From an uncultured Verrucomicrobiales bacterium (GTDB lineage Bacteria; Verrucomicrobiota; Verrucomicrobiia; Verrucomicrobiales; Akkermansiaceae), in the NCBI GenBank assembly GCA_949373085.1, contig CASICJ010000002.1, forward strand, positions 124,001 to 188,000: DNA of 64,000 bases. The letters are read 5' to 3'. Numbering within the stretch: the first letter of the stretch is position 1; each line of letters opens with the position of its first letter. Both the position numbers and the translations under genes were made by a program. A model generated the notes under the pieces. The model worked only from the letters and a program-made list of their open reading frames with translations, was not told the DNA's origin and did no database searches. Shown here in pieces: positions 25,536 to 33,799 of the stretch.

Positions 25536-28259
25536 ATGAAACGATTACTACTCATCTTGACCCTTTCCCCCATTGCTCATGCTGGGCTTCTCGGTTCTTG
25601 GATACTAAACCAAAAAAACTTCACCGGCCAAAAACTCAATCCCGCAGGTGAAGCACAGGAAGTTCCAGAATTCGATACTGATGGCAACCTTGTTTTTTCC
25701 TCAAAGCAGCACATTCTTCTTCCTGAAGAATCCGCGAAAAAACTCCCCCTCCAGACCTTTGCCATTGAAGCACGGGTGAGGATTGACCAAATCCAAAAAT
25801 GGGGCTCAATTTTGAGTTACAGTCAGGATAACGGTAGCTACGAGCGCGGTTGGATCCTCGGATACAATGGCTCTCGCTTCTCCTTTCGGCTCTCCACCGG
25901 TGATCGACTTCTCGAAGTCGCTGCGCCTGAAACATTTGAACCCGGCGAATGGAATCACCTCTTCGCAACCTATGATGGTAATAAGATGAGCCTCTATTTA
26001 AATGGGAGTCTGGTTAGCTCGCGGATTGTCACCGGGCCTATTGTCCTACCCGATATCCCAACTCCGTTCGTAATCGGTGCTTATAAGGACAAGGATGAGT
26101 TTTTCCCCATCAATGGCCGTATCGAGTCGCTCCAATTTTACGATTCCCTGCCGACCCCTAAGGACCTCGCGATCATCGCAAAAGAATTTTCTGTCGTTTC
26201 CTTTTCGGTTCGCCCCGCTGTTCGATTTTTAGCTCCAGGAAAGGCACTCCTTTTTTGGGAAGCTAGCCACCCTGGCAAGGCCATTATTGGATACGGGACA
26301 ACCCGGAAACTTGGCAGTATCGTGGAATCTAGTTCAGAAGACTTGCGCCACGAAGTCATACTCGACAACCTAGAGTCACATACCCGCTATTCCTACCGGA
26401 TCAGCTCCAACACTGAAAACGGCGAAAAATTTAGCCCCCTCTACGAGTTTGACACCAGCATGAATTACATGCCGGCTCCGGCTTCTGATAGCGACCACCC
26501 TCTTGCCAAAACCTATCTACAAGATCTTCCTGCCCAGCCCGGGTTCGCTGTCATTGTGGGACTCACCAATGGCTCGCTTGCCAAAGCCATCGCCTCTCAA
26601 AGCCAACTCAACGTGACGGCCTTTGATGATGACCTCGAAAAGGTTAACGCCTTGCGGAAAGAGCTGACAGACTCTGGTATTCATGGCTCCAGAATCACCA
26701 TCCTCCACCTTCCCAACCTTGACTACATCCCACTCACTTCTTGCGTTGGAAACCTCGTCTGCACCGAACGTGAAACTCCACCCTGTTCTGCTTCCGAACT
26801 CTCCCGACTCACCCGGCCAAAAGGTCGTACCGTCTTGCCGGACAGGACCCTTAACACCCGCCCTCCCATTCCAGGATCCGGTGAATGGACCCATCAATAC
26901 GGGCCACCATCAAACACCACCTACTCCAACGAACGCCTTGGCGGCGCTCAAGCTGTCGATGAATTGGAGCTCCAATGGATTGGCCGGCCCGGTGCCAACT
27001 TTGGCATTGATCGGCAACCCCGCATGTCCGCTCCTCTTGCGACCAATGGGCGCATGTATCATCAGGGACTCAACCGACTCATGGCGCTCGACGCCTACAA
27101 TGGCCAAATTCTCTGGGGCATGGAAATCCCAGACCTTCGTCGGGTCAACGTCCCCCACGATAGCGCCAACTGGTGCGCAGACGACAGCAACCTTTACGTC
27201 GCTGTCAAAGATCTCCTTTGGGTGCTCGACGGATCCACCGGAAAACGCGTCTCAACCTTAAAGCTCACCTCCTCCCAACGCGAAACACACGAGTGGGGCT
27301 TCATTGCCCAAGAAGGAGACAACGTCATCGGATCCTCCGTCCGTCTGGGAGCCGAGTTTAAAAAATACTTCGGGGACGCTTGGTATGACAAAGTTGGCCG
27401 CGAGTCCGACACTGCCAATGTTCTAAGCGACAATATTTTTAGATACTCAAAGTCTAACTGGAAAGGAAGCTGGACCTACTCGGGCGGGCTCATCATCAAC
27501 CCGACCATCTCATTGGCAAAAGGTAAAATTTGCTTTCTTGAAACACGCAACCCCGAGCTCCAAAAATCCACCTCCGGCCGCGAGAGCACCAAAAATCACT
27601 GGAATCAAATTCACGCCGTCTGTCTTGACGCAACTACCGGCAAGATCCTCTGGCAAAAGCCCTTCCCTAAAACTCTTCTCCGGACCGAGGAAAAAGGCTT
27701 CATCCAAGTTTCCTATGGATCCATGACATCCGAAGGCTTCCTCGTCACCCTCTCTGAAGGCGACACCCAAGAAACCGGTGAGCACAATGGAAAAGGGATC
27801 TTCAGCTACCACTACTTTGACCTCGCCAATGGCGATCTCCGATTCCAATCCCAAACCCCGTGGCGAACCAACCACCACGGGTCCCACATTACCCATCCTG
27901 TCGTTTACGAGGACCGAGTCTACACCGACCCCACGGGAATCTCTCTTCCCGACGGAAAACCCCTCGATCACAAATACGGGCCTAAAACCAAATGCTCCGC
28001 CACAGTTGGAACAGCCTATGGACTGCTTTATCGAGGGATCGACGTAAGCCTCACCTTTTGGTCCAAAACCTCTAAGAAACAATCACACTGGCCCAGGCTC
28101 CGCCCCTCCTGCTGGCTCAGCGTCCTTCCCGCCCAGGGGCTCTTCCTCGCTCCCGAAGGCGGAGGCGGCTGTTCATGCGGCGGCTGGATGGAAACCTCAC
28201 TTGCCTTTATTCCCAAAAACAATTCCGGCATCAAAGAGCCCACTCAGCCCAAAGAATAG
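25536..28259 (+). CDS. Secreted multidomain protein: LamG, FN3-like, Rossmann-like and PQQ-type beta-propeller
   Basis: A 907-residue secreted protein (signal LLLILTLSPIAHAG). Residues of about 20-220 form a LamG/concanavalin-like domain (LQTFAIEARVRI, GEWNHLFATYDGNKMSLYLN). About 225-310 resembles an FN3-like domain (LLFWEASHPGKAIIGYG, LESHTRYSYRIS). About 325-440 has a Rossmann/methyltransferase-like order of strands (AVIVGLTNGSLAKAIASQSQ, then NVTAFDDDLEKVN) without a clear cofactor motif. From about 445 on there are PQQ-like propeller blades (LMALDAYNGQILWGMEIPD, WVLDGSTGKRVSTL). The C-terminus has a GCSCGGWMETSLAFIP ending with paired cysteines near 879 and 881. No invariant catalytic residues recognised. 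Part of a four-gene run with its two downstream neighbours. Confidence 0.7.
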   Translation: MKRLLLILTLSPIAHAGLLGSWILNQKNFTGQKLNPAGEAQEVPEFDTDGNLVFSSKQHILLPEESAKKLPLQTFAIEARVRIDQIQKWGSILSYSQDNGSYERGWILGYNGSRFSFRLSTGDRLLEVAAPETFEPGEWNHLFATYDGNKMSLYLNGSLVSSRIVTGPIVLPDIPTPFVIGAYKDKDEFFPINGRIESLQFYDSLPTPKDLAIIAKEFSVVSFSVRPAVRFLAPGKALLFWEASHPGKAIIGYGTTRKLGSIVESSSEDLRHEVILDNLESHTRYSYRISSNTENGEKFSPLYEFDTSMNYMPAPASDSDHPLAKTYLQDLPAQPGFAVIVGLTNGSLAKAIASQSQLNVTAFDDDLEKVNALRKELTDSGIHGSRITILHLPNLDYIPLTSCVGNLVCTERETPPCSASELSRLTRPKGRTVLPDRTLNTRPPIPGSGEWTHQYGPPSNTTYSNERLGGAQAVDELELQWIGRPGANFGIDRQPRMSAPLATNGRMYHQGLNRLMALDAYNGQILWGMEIPDLRRVNVPHDSANWCADDSNLYVAVKDLLWVLDGSTGKRVSTLKLTSSQRETHEWGFIAQEGDNVIGSSVRLGAEFKKYFGDAWYDKVGRESDTANVLSDNIFRYSKSNWKGSWTYSGGLIINPTISLAKGKICFLETRNPELQKSTSGRESTKNHWNQIHAVCLDATTGKILWQKPFPKTLLRTEEKGFIQVSYGSMTSEGFLVTLSEGDTQETGEHNGKGIFSYHYFDLANGDLRFQSQTPWRTNHHGSHITHPVVYEDRVYTDPTGISLPDGKPLDHKYGPKTKCSATVGTAYGLLYRGIDVSLTFWSKTSKKQSHWPRLRPSCWLSVLPAQGLFLAPEGGGGCSCGGWMETSLAFIPKNNSGIKEPTQPKE

Positions 28260-28304
28260 CAGCCCCTTCTCCAATCTCCGGACCGAGCCCACCTCCCAAG
28301 CACA

Positions 28305-29648
28305 ATGTTCCGCCCAACTCTTACACTTTTCGTGATTTCCACTCTCTGCCCCGCAGAGGTCTGGCCAACTTATCGCCATGACAATCGCCGAAGCGGCGTG
28401 TCTCCCGCTTCTTTACAACTCCCGCTTACCGAAGCCTGGGTCCACAATGGCGGGCCTCCTCAACAAGCATGGACCGGACCCGCCAAGTGGGATGCCTACT
28501 CCAGCAACGAAGGCCTGCAATCGATGCGTAACTTCGACCCCTGTTATTTCACAACCGCCGCCCATAATCTCATTTATTATGGGTCTTCATCAGACAATGC
28601 TCTCCATTGTCTCGATGCCTCAACCGGAGAAGAACAATGGCAACACTTCACAAATTCCTCCGTCCGTTTCCCTCCCACCCTCGTGGGAGAAAAAGCATGG
28701 TATGGATCCGATGATGGCTACGTCTACTGTTCAGATGCCCTGACGGGGAAATCCCTCTGGAAAAAACAAGCCGCACCTTCCGATCGCCTGATCCCCAGCA
28801 ACGGCAAACTGATTTCGCCGTGGCCAGTTCGAACCGGAATCACCATTGAAGACGGCCGCGCCTTTTTCGCAGCCTCACTCCTGCCATGGAAGACTTCCTA
28901 TCTTTGGTGTATCGATGCCAAGACGGCAGAAAAAGCCTACCTCACCGAGCATCAAGGCGTCACCCTTCAAGGAGCCATGCTAGCCGGAGGGAGCCGCCTT
29001 TATATCCCTCAGGGCCGCGCCGCGCCCATCACCCTAAATCAGAACGACGGCAAAAAGATAGGAACCATCGGACAGGCCGGAGGAACTTTTTGCCTCCTAA
29101 CAGAGGACAATCAACTCATCGCAGGCCCGCCAAACCAAAAAGAACGGGACGAACAGTTACGCGTTGCCGACCCCAAATCCGGAAAACGACTCACAACCTT
29201 CAACAATACCACCCGAGTCGTTGTCACGCAAGGGAAGGCCTTCCTCCATACCGTCGACAACCTGCAATGCCTCGACCTCACCCGAAAGGCTCAGCTTGAA
29301 ACGCTCCTCGGCACCCAGAAGGCCGCTCTCAAAAAAATAGACCCGAAAGTTGAAACAAATCTCGCCCAAATTGAAGCTCTCAAAAAAGAGATCTCCACAC
29401 TTCAGACTCAAATCAAATCCTGCCTCCTCTGGACCATTGATCACCCTGCTCCCTTCGAACTTGTCGTCGCAGGCGATCAGCTTATCGTGGGTATCGATAA
29501 TCAAGTCTCCATTCTCGACATCAAAACCGGCAAGCCACTCTGGCAGCATAAAGTTACCGGAAAAGCATACGGACTCACTCCTGCCGAGGGACGCCTCATC
29601 GTTTCCACTGATCTCGGCCACATTCATACTTTTCATTTCCAACCGTGA
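28305..29648 (+). CDS. Secreted PQQ-like beta-propeller protein
   Basis: A 447-residue protein with a short signal (LTLFVISTLCPAEV) and repeated PQQ-type blades: ALHCLDASTGEEQWQHF, YVYCSDALTGKSLWKKQ, LWCIDAKTAEKAYL, VSILDIKTGKPLWQHK. The last 110 residues include a charged coiled-coil insert (LETLLGTQKAALKKIDPKVE). Propellers of this type may bind PQQ or act only as binding scaffolds; the metal and PQQ ligands of quinoprotein dehydrogenases are not recognisable here. It begins 45 bases after the multidomain protein and ends overlapping the next gene (GTGA), so expression is coupled. Confidence 0.85.
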   Translation: MFRPTLTLFVISTLCPAEVWPTYRHDNRRSGVSPASLQLPLTEAWVHNGGPPQQAWTGPAKWDAYSSNEGLQSMRNFDPCYFTTAAHNLIYYGSSSDNALHCLDASTGEEQWQHFTNSSVRFPPTLVGEKAWYGSDDGYVYCSDALTGKSLWKKQAAPSDRLIPSNGKLISPWPVRTGITIEDGRAFFAASLLPWKTSYLWCIDAKTAEKAYLTEHQGVTLQGAMLAGGSRLYIPQGRAAPITLNQNDGKKIGTIGQAGGTFCLLTEDNQLIAGPPNQKERDEQLRVADPKSGKRLTTFNNTTRVVVTQGKAFLHTVDNLQCLDLTRKAQLETLLGTQKAALKKIDPKVETNLAQIEALKKEISTLQTQIKSCLLWTIDHPAPFELVVAGDQLIVGIDNQVSILDIKTGKPLWQHKVTGKAYGLTPAEGRLIVSTDLGHIHTFHFQP

Positions 29649-30706
29649 AAAATCTCCTGATCTTTCTGTTGGTCACCTCCTCCGCTCTTGCCTGCCAGGT
29701 TCCCGTCTTTCGATACGCTCTGGAGCGCTGGCAATCCGATTCCTTCCGCTTGCAGTTGATTCATCAGGGCGAAGCACCGGCCAAATTATTGTTCGAGCCA
29801 AAGCACCTCAACCTCGAGTTTGAATCTCTGGACATGGACAAGCTCACCCGCAATGAGCGCTTTTCCGTCGTTGGACTCGAGAAGCTCACCGAGTATCCCG
29901 CCTTCCTCCTTCACCCTCCTAAAAGCTGGAAAAACAACGAGCCGCTTGTTTTCCGGGGCACTAAATCGGCTCTTGAAAGCATCATAGACTCGCCCCTCCG
30001 CCAGCGAATTAAGGACGACATCCTTGAAGGACAATCTACCGTCTGGATCCTTGTCGAAGGAACCGACCAAACCGCAAATGAAGCCATTTTCAATCTCCTT
30101 AACGACACTCTGCTAGAAGCCCAAAAAAGCATCCAGATCCCGGAAGGTGTTATTCAGGCCGATCAGGTTGGAAAAGTTGGCGAGGACATTAATCTCGACG
30201 ATGTGCTCCGTTCGTCCATCCCTCTTAAAATATCCTTCAAGATCGAACGGATCAGGCGCAGTGACCCCGCCGAACAAGCTTTCCTCCGTATCCTCACCGC
30301 CAACCGGCATTCCCCATCCGAAGAACCACTTGTCGTCCCTGTCTTTGGCCGCGGTCGCACGCCCGGCCCACTTCTGGGAAGTTCCATCACGACCGAAACG
30401 ATCACCACAGCCTGTGAATACCTCTGCGGAGCCTGCTCCTGTCAGGTTAAAAGTGGCAATCCAGGCTATGATCTTCTCTTTCAGGCCAACTGGCAGGAGA
30501 AGCTTCAATCAGGACTCTTCGTGATCGACAAGTCACTCCCGACCGTTCTCCCCTCTCTTAACGATGAATCTTTACCTGCTCAGGAATCACTTATCGAGAA
30601 ATCTTCTCTAAAATCCTACGTAGTTAGCTTTCCCAAGATCCTCTTGCTTGTTATCCCTATGGTCCTCCTCATAGGTACTATTTTTCTCCTGAAGAAATCC
30701 AATTAA
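29645..30706 (+). CDS. Secreted, membrane-anchored protein with a CxxxCxxCxC motif
   Basis: A 353-residue protein of no family I recognise with certainty. It has an N-terminal signal peptide (LLIFLLVTSSALACQ), a long soluble region, and a C-terminal membrane helix (ILLLVIPMVLLIGTIFLL) with a Lys-rich end, so it is anchored with its body in the periplasm. The notable feature is CEYLCGACSCQ at residues 257-267, four cysteines suited to bind a metal or an iron-sulfur centre. GTG start overlaps the preceding stop. It sits between a beta-propeller gene and an FtsX-like permease gene, so it may be the periplasmic partner of that transporter. Function unknown. Confidence 0.6.
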   Translation: MKNLLIFLLVTSSALACQVPVFRYALERWQSDSFRLQLIHQGEAPAKLLFEPKHLNLEFESLDMDKLTRNERFSVVGLEKLTEYPAFLLHPPKSWKNNEPLVFRGTKSALESIIDSPLRQRIKDDILEGQSTVWILVEGTDQTANEAIFNLLNDTLLEAQKSIQIPEGVIQADQVGKVGEDINLDDVLRSSIPLKISFKIERIRRSDPAEQAFLRILTANRHSPSEEPLVVPVFGRGRTPGPLLGSSITTETITTACEYLCGACSCQVKSGNPGYDLLFQANWQEKLQSGLFVIDKSLPTVLPSLNDESLPAQESLIEKSSLKSYVVSFPKILLLVIPMVLLIGTIFLLKKSN

Positions 30707-30757
30707 AATCTCCGCTGATTCGCTAGTCTGATTACGCCCCTTCATCCATTTCCCATT

Positions 30758-31969
30758 ATGCTCTTGGCCGAAATCAAACACCGGAAGTTCAACTTCATCA
30801 TCGCTACCGTAACTGCTGCTGCTGCTATCTGTATCTGGCTTACCGCAGAGGAAAGCTTAGACAACTTTGACCAAAATACCGAAGCCCAACTCAGCTCTCT
30901 AGAATACGAAACCAACGCTGAGATGATCCAGCTTGAGAACGACATTCGCAAAACCATGAAAGGTCTTGGTTTCAACGTCTTCCTCTTCCCCAAAGGCGAA
31001 GAAATCTGGCAAATTAAGGAAAGGGGATACTCCGAAAAAACACTCTCTGAGGACTCCGTTCACAAACTTGCCGAAAGTGGAATCGTCACCGTTAACCACC
31101 TTCTTCCTCAGCTATCAAAACGAGTTCACTGGGAAGAACAAAATCGATCTATCCTTCTTGTCGGCGTTGAGGGACAAGTTCCTATCGCCCATAGATCCAA
31201 AAAGAAACCCATCATGAATCCTCTTGATCTGGGAACAATTAATCTCGGCTACGACCTACACCAACCCCTCGGACTCAAAAACGGTGATCAGGTGACCCTT
31301 AACAACCAAACCTACACTCTTGCCCAAACCTATCCCCCAAGAAACTTCCGCGACGATAGCTCGGCATGGATACACCTTGATGAGGCACAAAAACTATTTG
31401 GGCAACCTGATCGAATTAATGCGATTTTAGCCCTCGGGTGTAATTGCGCCTCTATTGATCGACTCGGCGAAATTCGTTCAGAGATTTCCAAGATTCTCCC
31501 TGAGGTTCAAATTATCGAACTTGGCTCCTCCGCCATGGTTCGTGCAGAAGCTCGCAACAAAACCGGTAATCGAGCCAAAAAAGCCAAAACTGCAATCATA
31601 AAAAGTCGCGCAGCTGCTCGCTCCGAACGCGCTCGTTTTTCTGCAGTCCTCTCCCCAATCATTGCAAGCGGCGCCTTTCTCGCTCTCGCATATCTTTCCT
31701 TTGCTAACGTCCGTGAAAGGCTTCCGGAAATTGGCACTCTTCGTGCGATTGGTGTCAGTCATTTCAAAATTGCAAAACTCCTGCTCGCCCGAGCTGCTCT
31801 AATCGGCCTTCTCGCAACCGTACTGACCTTCACCATTTCCAAAGTCTTCTCATTTTCCTTCCCTCCCATGAGTTGGCTTTTCATTCCCCTCGTTAGCGCA
31901 GCTGCAACGTGGCTCTCGACCATCTACGCTCTCACACGCGATTCTGTTATCCTGCTCCGAAACAATTGA
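30758..31969 (+). CDS. FtsX/LolE-like ABC permease (MacB type)
   Basis: A 403-residue membrane protein: one N-terminal helix (FIIATVTAAAAICIWLTA), a large periplasmic domain (about 32-300, with LEYETNAEMIQLENDIRK), then three C-terminal helices with the FtsX motif ERLPEIGTLRAIGVSHFKI. This is the topology of MacB/LolE-type permeases, which act as mechanotransmitters rather than as channels. The periplasmic domain includes LGCNCASIDR (Cys 228 and 230). No ATPase gene follows on this strand; the convergent operon contains a LolD-like ATPase that may be its partner. The end is 6 bases from the convergent modC stop. Confidence 0.82.
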   Translation: MLLAEIKHRKFNFIIATVTAAAAICIWLTAEESLDNFDQNTEAQLSSLEYETNAEMIQLENDIRKTMKGLGFNVFLFPKGEEIWQIKERGYSEKTLSEDSVHKLAESGIVTVNHLLPQLSKRVHWEEQNRSILLVGVEGQVPIAHRSKKKPIMNPLDLGTINLGYDLHQPLGLKNGDQVTLNNQTYTLAQTYPPRNFRDDSSAWIHLDEAQKLFGQPDRINAILALGCNCASIDRLGEIRSEISKILPEVQIIELGSSAMVRAEARNKTGNRAKKAKTAIIKSRAAARSERARFSAVLSPIIASGAFLALAYLSFANVRERLPEIGTLRAIGVSHFKIAKLLLARAALIGLLATVLTFTISKVFSFSFPPMSWLFIPLVSAAATWLSTIYALTRDSVILLRNN

Positions 31970-31975
31970 AAATTG

Positions 31976-32608
31976 CTAATCCATCACCACCACCCGGTCT
32001 GCAATGGCCTCCGCTTCTTTCTTAGAATGAGTGACATGTAAAGCGGTCACACCCTCTCTCTCAATCATCTTCCGAATCACGCCAAGCACCTCATCATGAC
32101 GAGCTTCATCTAAACCCGATAGCGCTTCGTCCAGACAAAGTAATTTTGGTCTCAGCGCAAGAGCTCTACCCAAGGCAACTCGACGAGCTTCGCCACCCGA
32201 GAGCCCTTCTGGTAAGCGACTCAAAAGCCCCTCCAATCCGAGATCTCCTGCCAAGTTCTTCACCCGTTCCTTTATTTCCTCAAGCTTCCAACCATGAAGT
32301 TTAAGACCAAACTCCATTTGCTCTCGGACCGTCAAAGATGGGAAAAGAGCAACATCTTGCGGTACCAGTCCAATTCCCCGTGCCCCAGGCGGCAAATTTG
32401 TCACCTCTAGTCCACCAAGAAAAATGCGACCGCCAACCGGCCCATCGCGTAATCCACAAACCGTTTCAAGGAGCGTCGTTTTCCCGCAACCACTTGGCCC
32501 CATTAGAGCAACACACTCACCCTCCCCAATCTCCAACGAAAAGGGGGACAGGACAAATTCCCCTGCTTGGACCGTCACCTGTTCCAGCATTAAAATGTTA
32601 TCACTCAT
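31976..32608 (-). CDS. modC: ABC transporter ATPase, ModC-like
   Basis: A 210-residue ATPase with Walker A GPSGCGKTTL, signature LSGGEARRVALGRALALRP and Walker B LLCLDEALSGLD. It is a short ModC: the C-terminal mop/TOBE regulatory domain of the usual 350-residue protein is missing, so it cannot bind molybdate itself. The start overlaps the modB stop by 4 bases. It energises the ModB permease. Substrate specificity (molybdate or tungstate) comes from the double ModA of the same operon and is inferred. Confidence 0.85.
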   Translation of the reverse strand: MSDNILMLEQVTVQAGEFVLSPFSLEIGEGECVALMGPSGCGKTTLLETVCGLRDGPVGGRIFLGGLEVTNLPPGARGIGLVPQDVALFPSLTVREQMEFGLKLHGWKLEEIKERVKNLAGDLGLEGLLSRLPEGLSGGEARRVALGRALALRPKLLCLDEALSGLDEARHDEVLGVIRKMIEREGVTALHVTHSKKEAEAIADRVVVMD

Positions 32609-33591
32609 ATTGCTCCTCCTCGCCCTGCCAGATATCTCACTATCAAAAGAGTTGAGACCGCCAACAGAATCATCAGAAGCGAAAGTGCCGCCGCTCCTGG
32701 TAAATTCCCTATATTGATTTCAAGGAAAACCGACGTTGCCAACACTTCAGTCCGGCCACGTGTCGCTCCCGCAAAGATTAAGATTGGCCCAAACTCTCCC
32801 AGCGCTCTCGCCCACGCCATTGTTCCTGCCGCCACTATCCCCTTGCCGGCCAATGGCAAAACAACTCGTATAAATGCCTGCCCCCGATTACATCCTAAAG
32901 TCATCGCAACCTCTTCATAACGCGGGCTAATCTGATCAAAGGTCGTCCTCATTGTCCTAACCGCAAAAGCCGCTGCCACCGGAAACTGAGCCAAAACCAC
33001 TCCTAACGGATGAAAGGTCATTGGAAAACCAACCTCACTTACAATGTCCTCGAGTGATCTCTCACTTCCAGAAAACACAAGGCTCAGAAGTCCAAATAAA
33101 ACTACGCTTCCCAATAAAAATCGTATTATAATCTCATTGCCTTTTTGAGCTACTCCCCAAATCGCAGCTATCAATGCACCACCCGCTAACATTCCGCAAC
33201 AAGCCGATGGTGAAATCCGATTGAACAGAATTAAAAGGCTTAAGCCCACAATCAAGGGAGGTAGTAAAATCGGAATATCCAGAAGTGTATCTACCAAGGC
33301 TCTTCCCCGAAATTGATATCGGGACAAGAGATAGCCCACCGGAACCGAAACCAATACTGAAAGAATTGCTGTCGCCGTACAAGTGACGAAAGTCAGTATA
33401 ATTGAGTGCTGAATATCGGCATCCTTCAAAATCTCACTCGCCTGGCTCCACGAAACTGTCAGCACATTTGCCCCCACCATTAAAAGCAGGAGTCCTAGGT
33501 AGGCTGCGACCACAAAGACGAGGAACAGAAGAAAAGGCCACTCCGGCCTAACCCTCCAAATCTTTTGATCACTACTGATGTCCTTCTCCAT
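32605..33591 (-). CDS. modB: Molybdate/tungstate-type ABC permease, ModB-like
   Basis: A 328-residue permease with about eight membrane segments and the EAA-type loop AMTLGCNRGQAFIRVVLPLAGKG, which contacts the ATPase; ARALGEFGPILIFAGA is the molybdate/sulfate permease signature. It is longer than ordinary ModB (about 225 residues) owing to an insertion near residues 130-185 with CCGMLAGGALIAAIWGV. Overlaps modC by ATGA. About 200 bases separate it from the upstream double-ModA gene. Confidence 0.87.
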   Translation of the reverse strand: MEKDISSDQKIWRVRPEWPFLLFLVFVVAAYLGLLLLMVGANVLTVSWSQASEILKDADIQHSIILTFVTCTATAILSVLVSVPVGYLLSRYQFRGRALVDTLLDIPILLPPLIVGLSLLILFNRISPSACCGMLAGGALIAAIWGVAQKGNEIIIRFLLGSVVLFGLLSLVFSGSERSLEDIVSEVGFPMTFHPLGVVLAQFPVAAAFAVRTMRTTFDQISPRYEEVAMTLGCNRGQAFIRVVLPLAGKGIVAAGTMAWARALGEFGPILIFAGATRGRTEVLATSVFLEINIGNLPGAAALSLLMILLAVSTLLIVRYLAGRGGAI

Positions 33592-33799
33592 TTCGCCTTA
33601 TAGATCTAACTCTTGAAAGCCTCAACGGAATTGAATGACGACCTATCGTAATCAATATTCGCTTCCAGGGCATCGCCATAAGCCAATCCTATGCCGGCGT
33701 TTTCGCAATGAAAACTCCCAAGATTGCACCTAGCCAAAAAACCATGGACGCCTATCGAAAAAATAACTTCCAACACTGGGCTCCGCCTAAAAACCATCG
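33592..33799 (-). other. Gap of about 200 bases between the ModA and ModB genes
   Basis: Unlike the other junctions of this operon, which overlap or are 3 bases apart, this one leaves 208 bases. A 63-residue ORF (33606-33797) crosses it but has no recognisable content. I looked for a molybdenum-cofactor riboswitch-like fold and could not make a case for one. The gap could hold an internal promoter or a degraded gene. Confidence 0.4.

Noticed and set aside
33606-33797. 63-residue minus-strand ORF between the ModA and ModB genes
   Set aside because: No recognisable motif or convincing start; probably chance in a short gap.
33592-33799. Possible molybdenum cofactor riboswitch in the mod operon gap
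   Set aside because: I could not match the conserved core from memory, and the position inside an operon between modA and modB is atypical.
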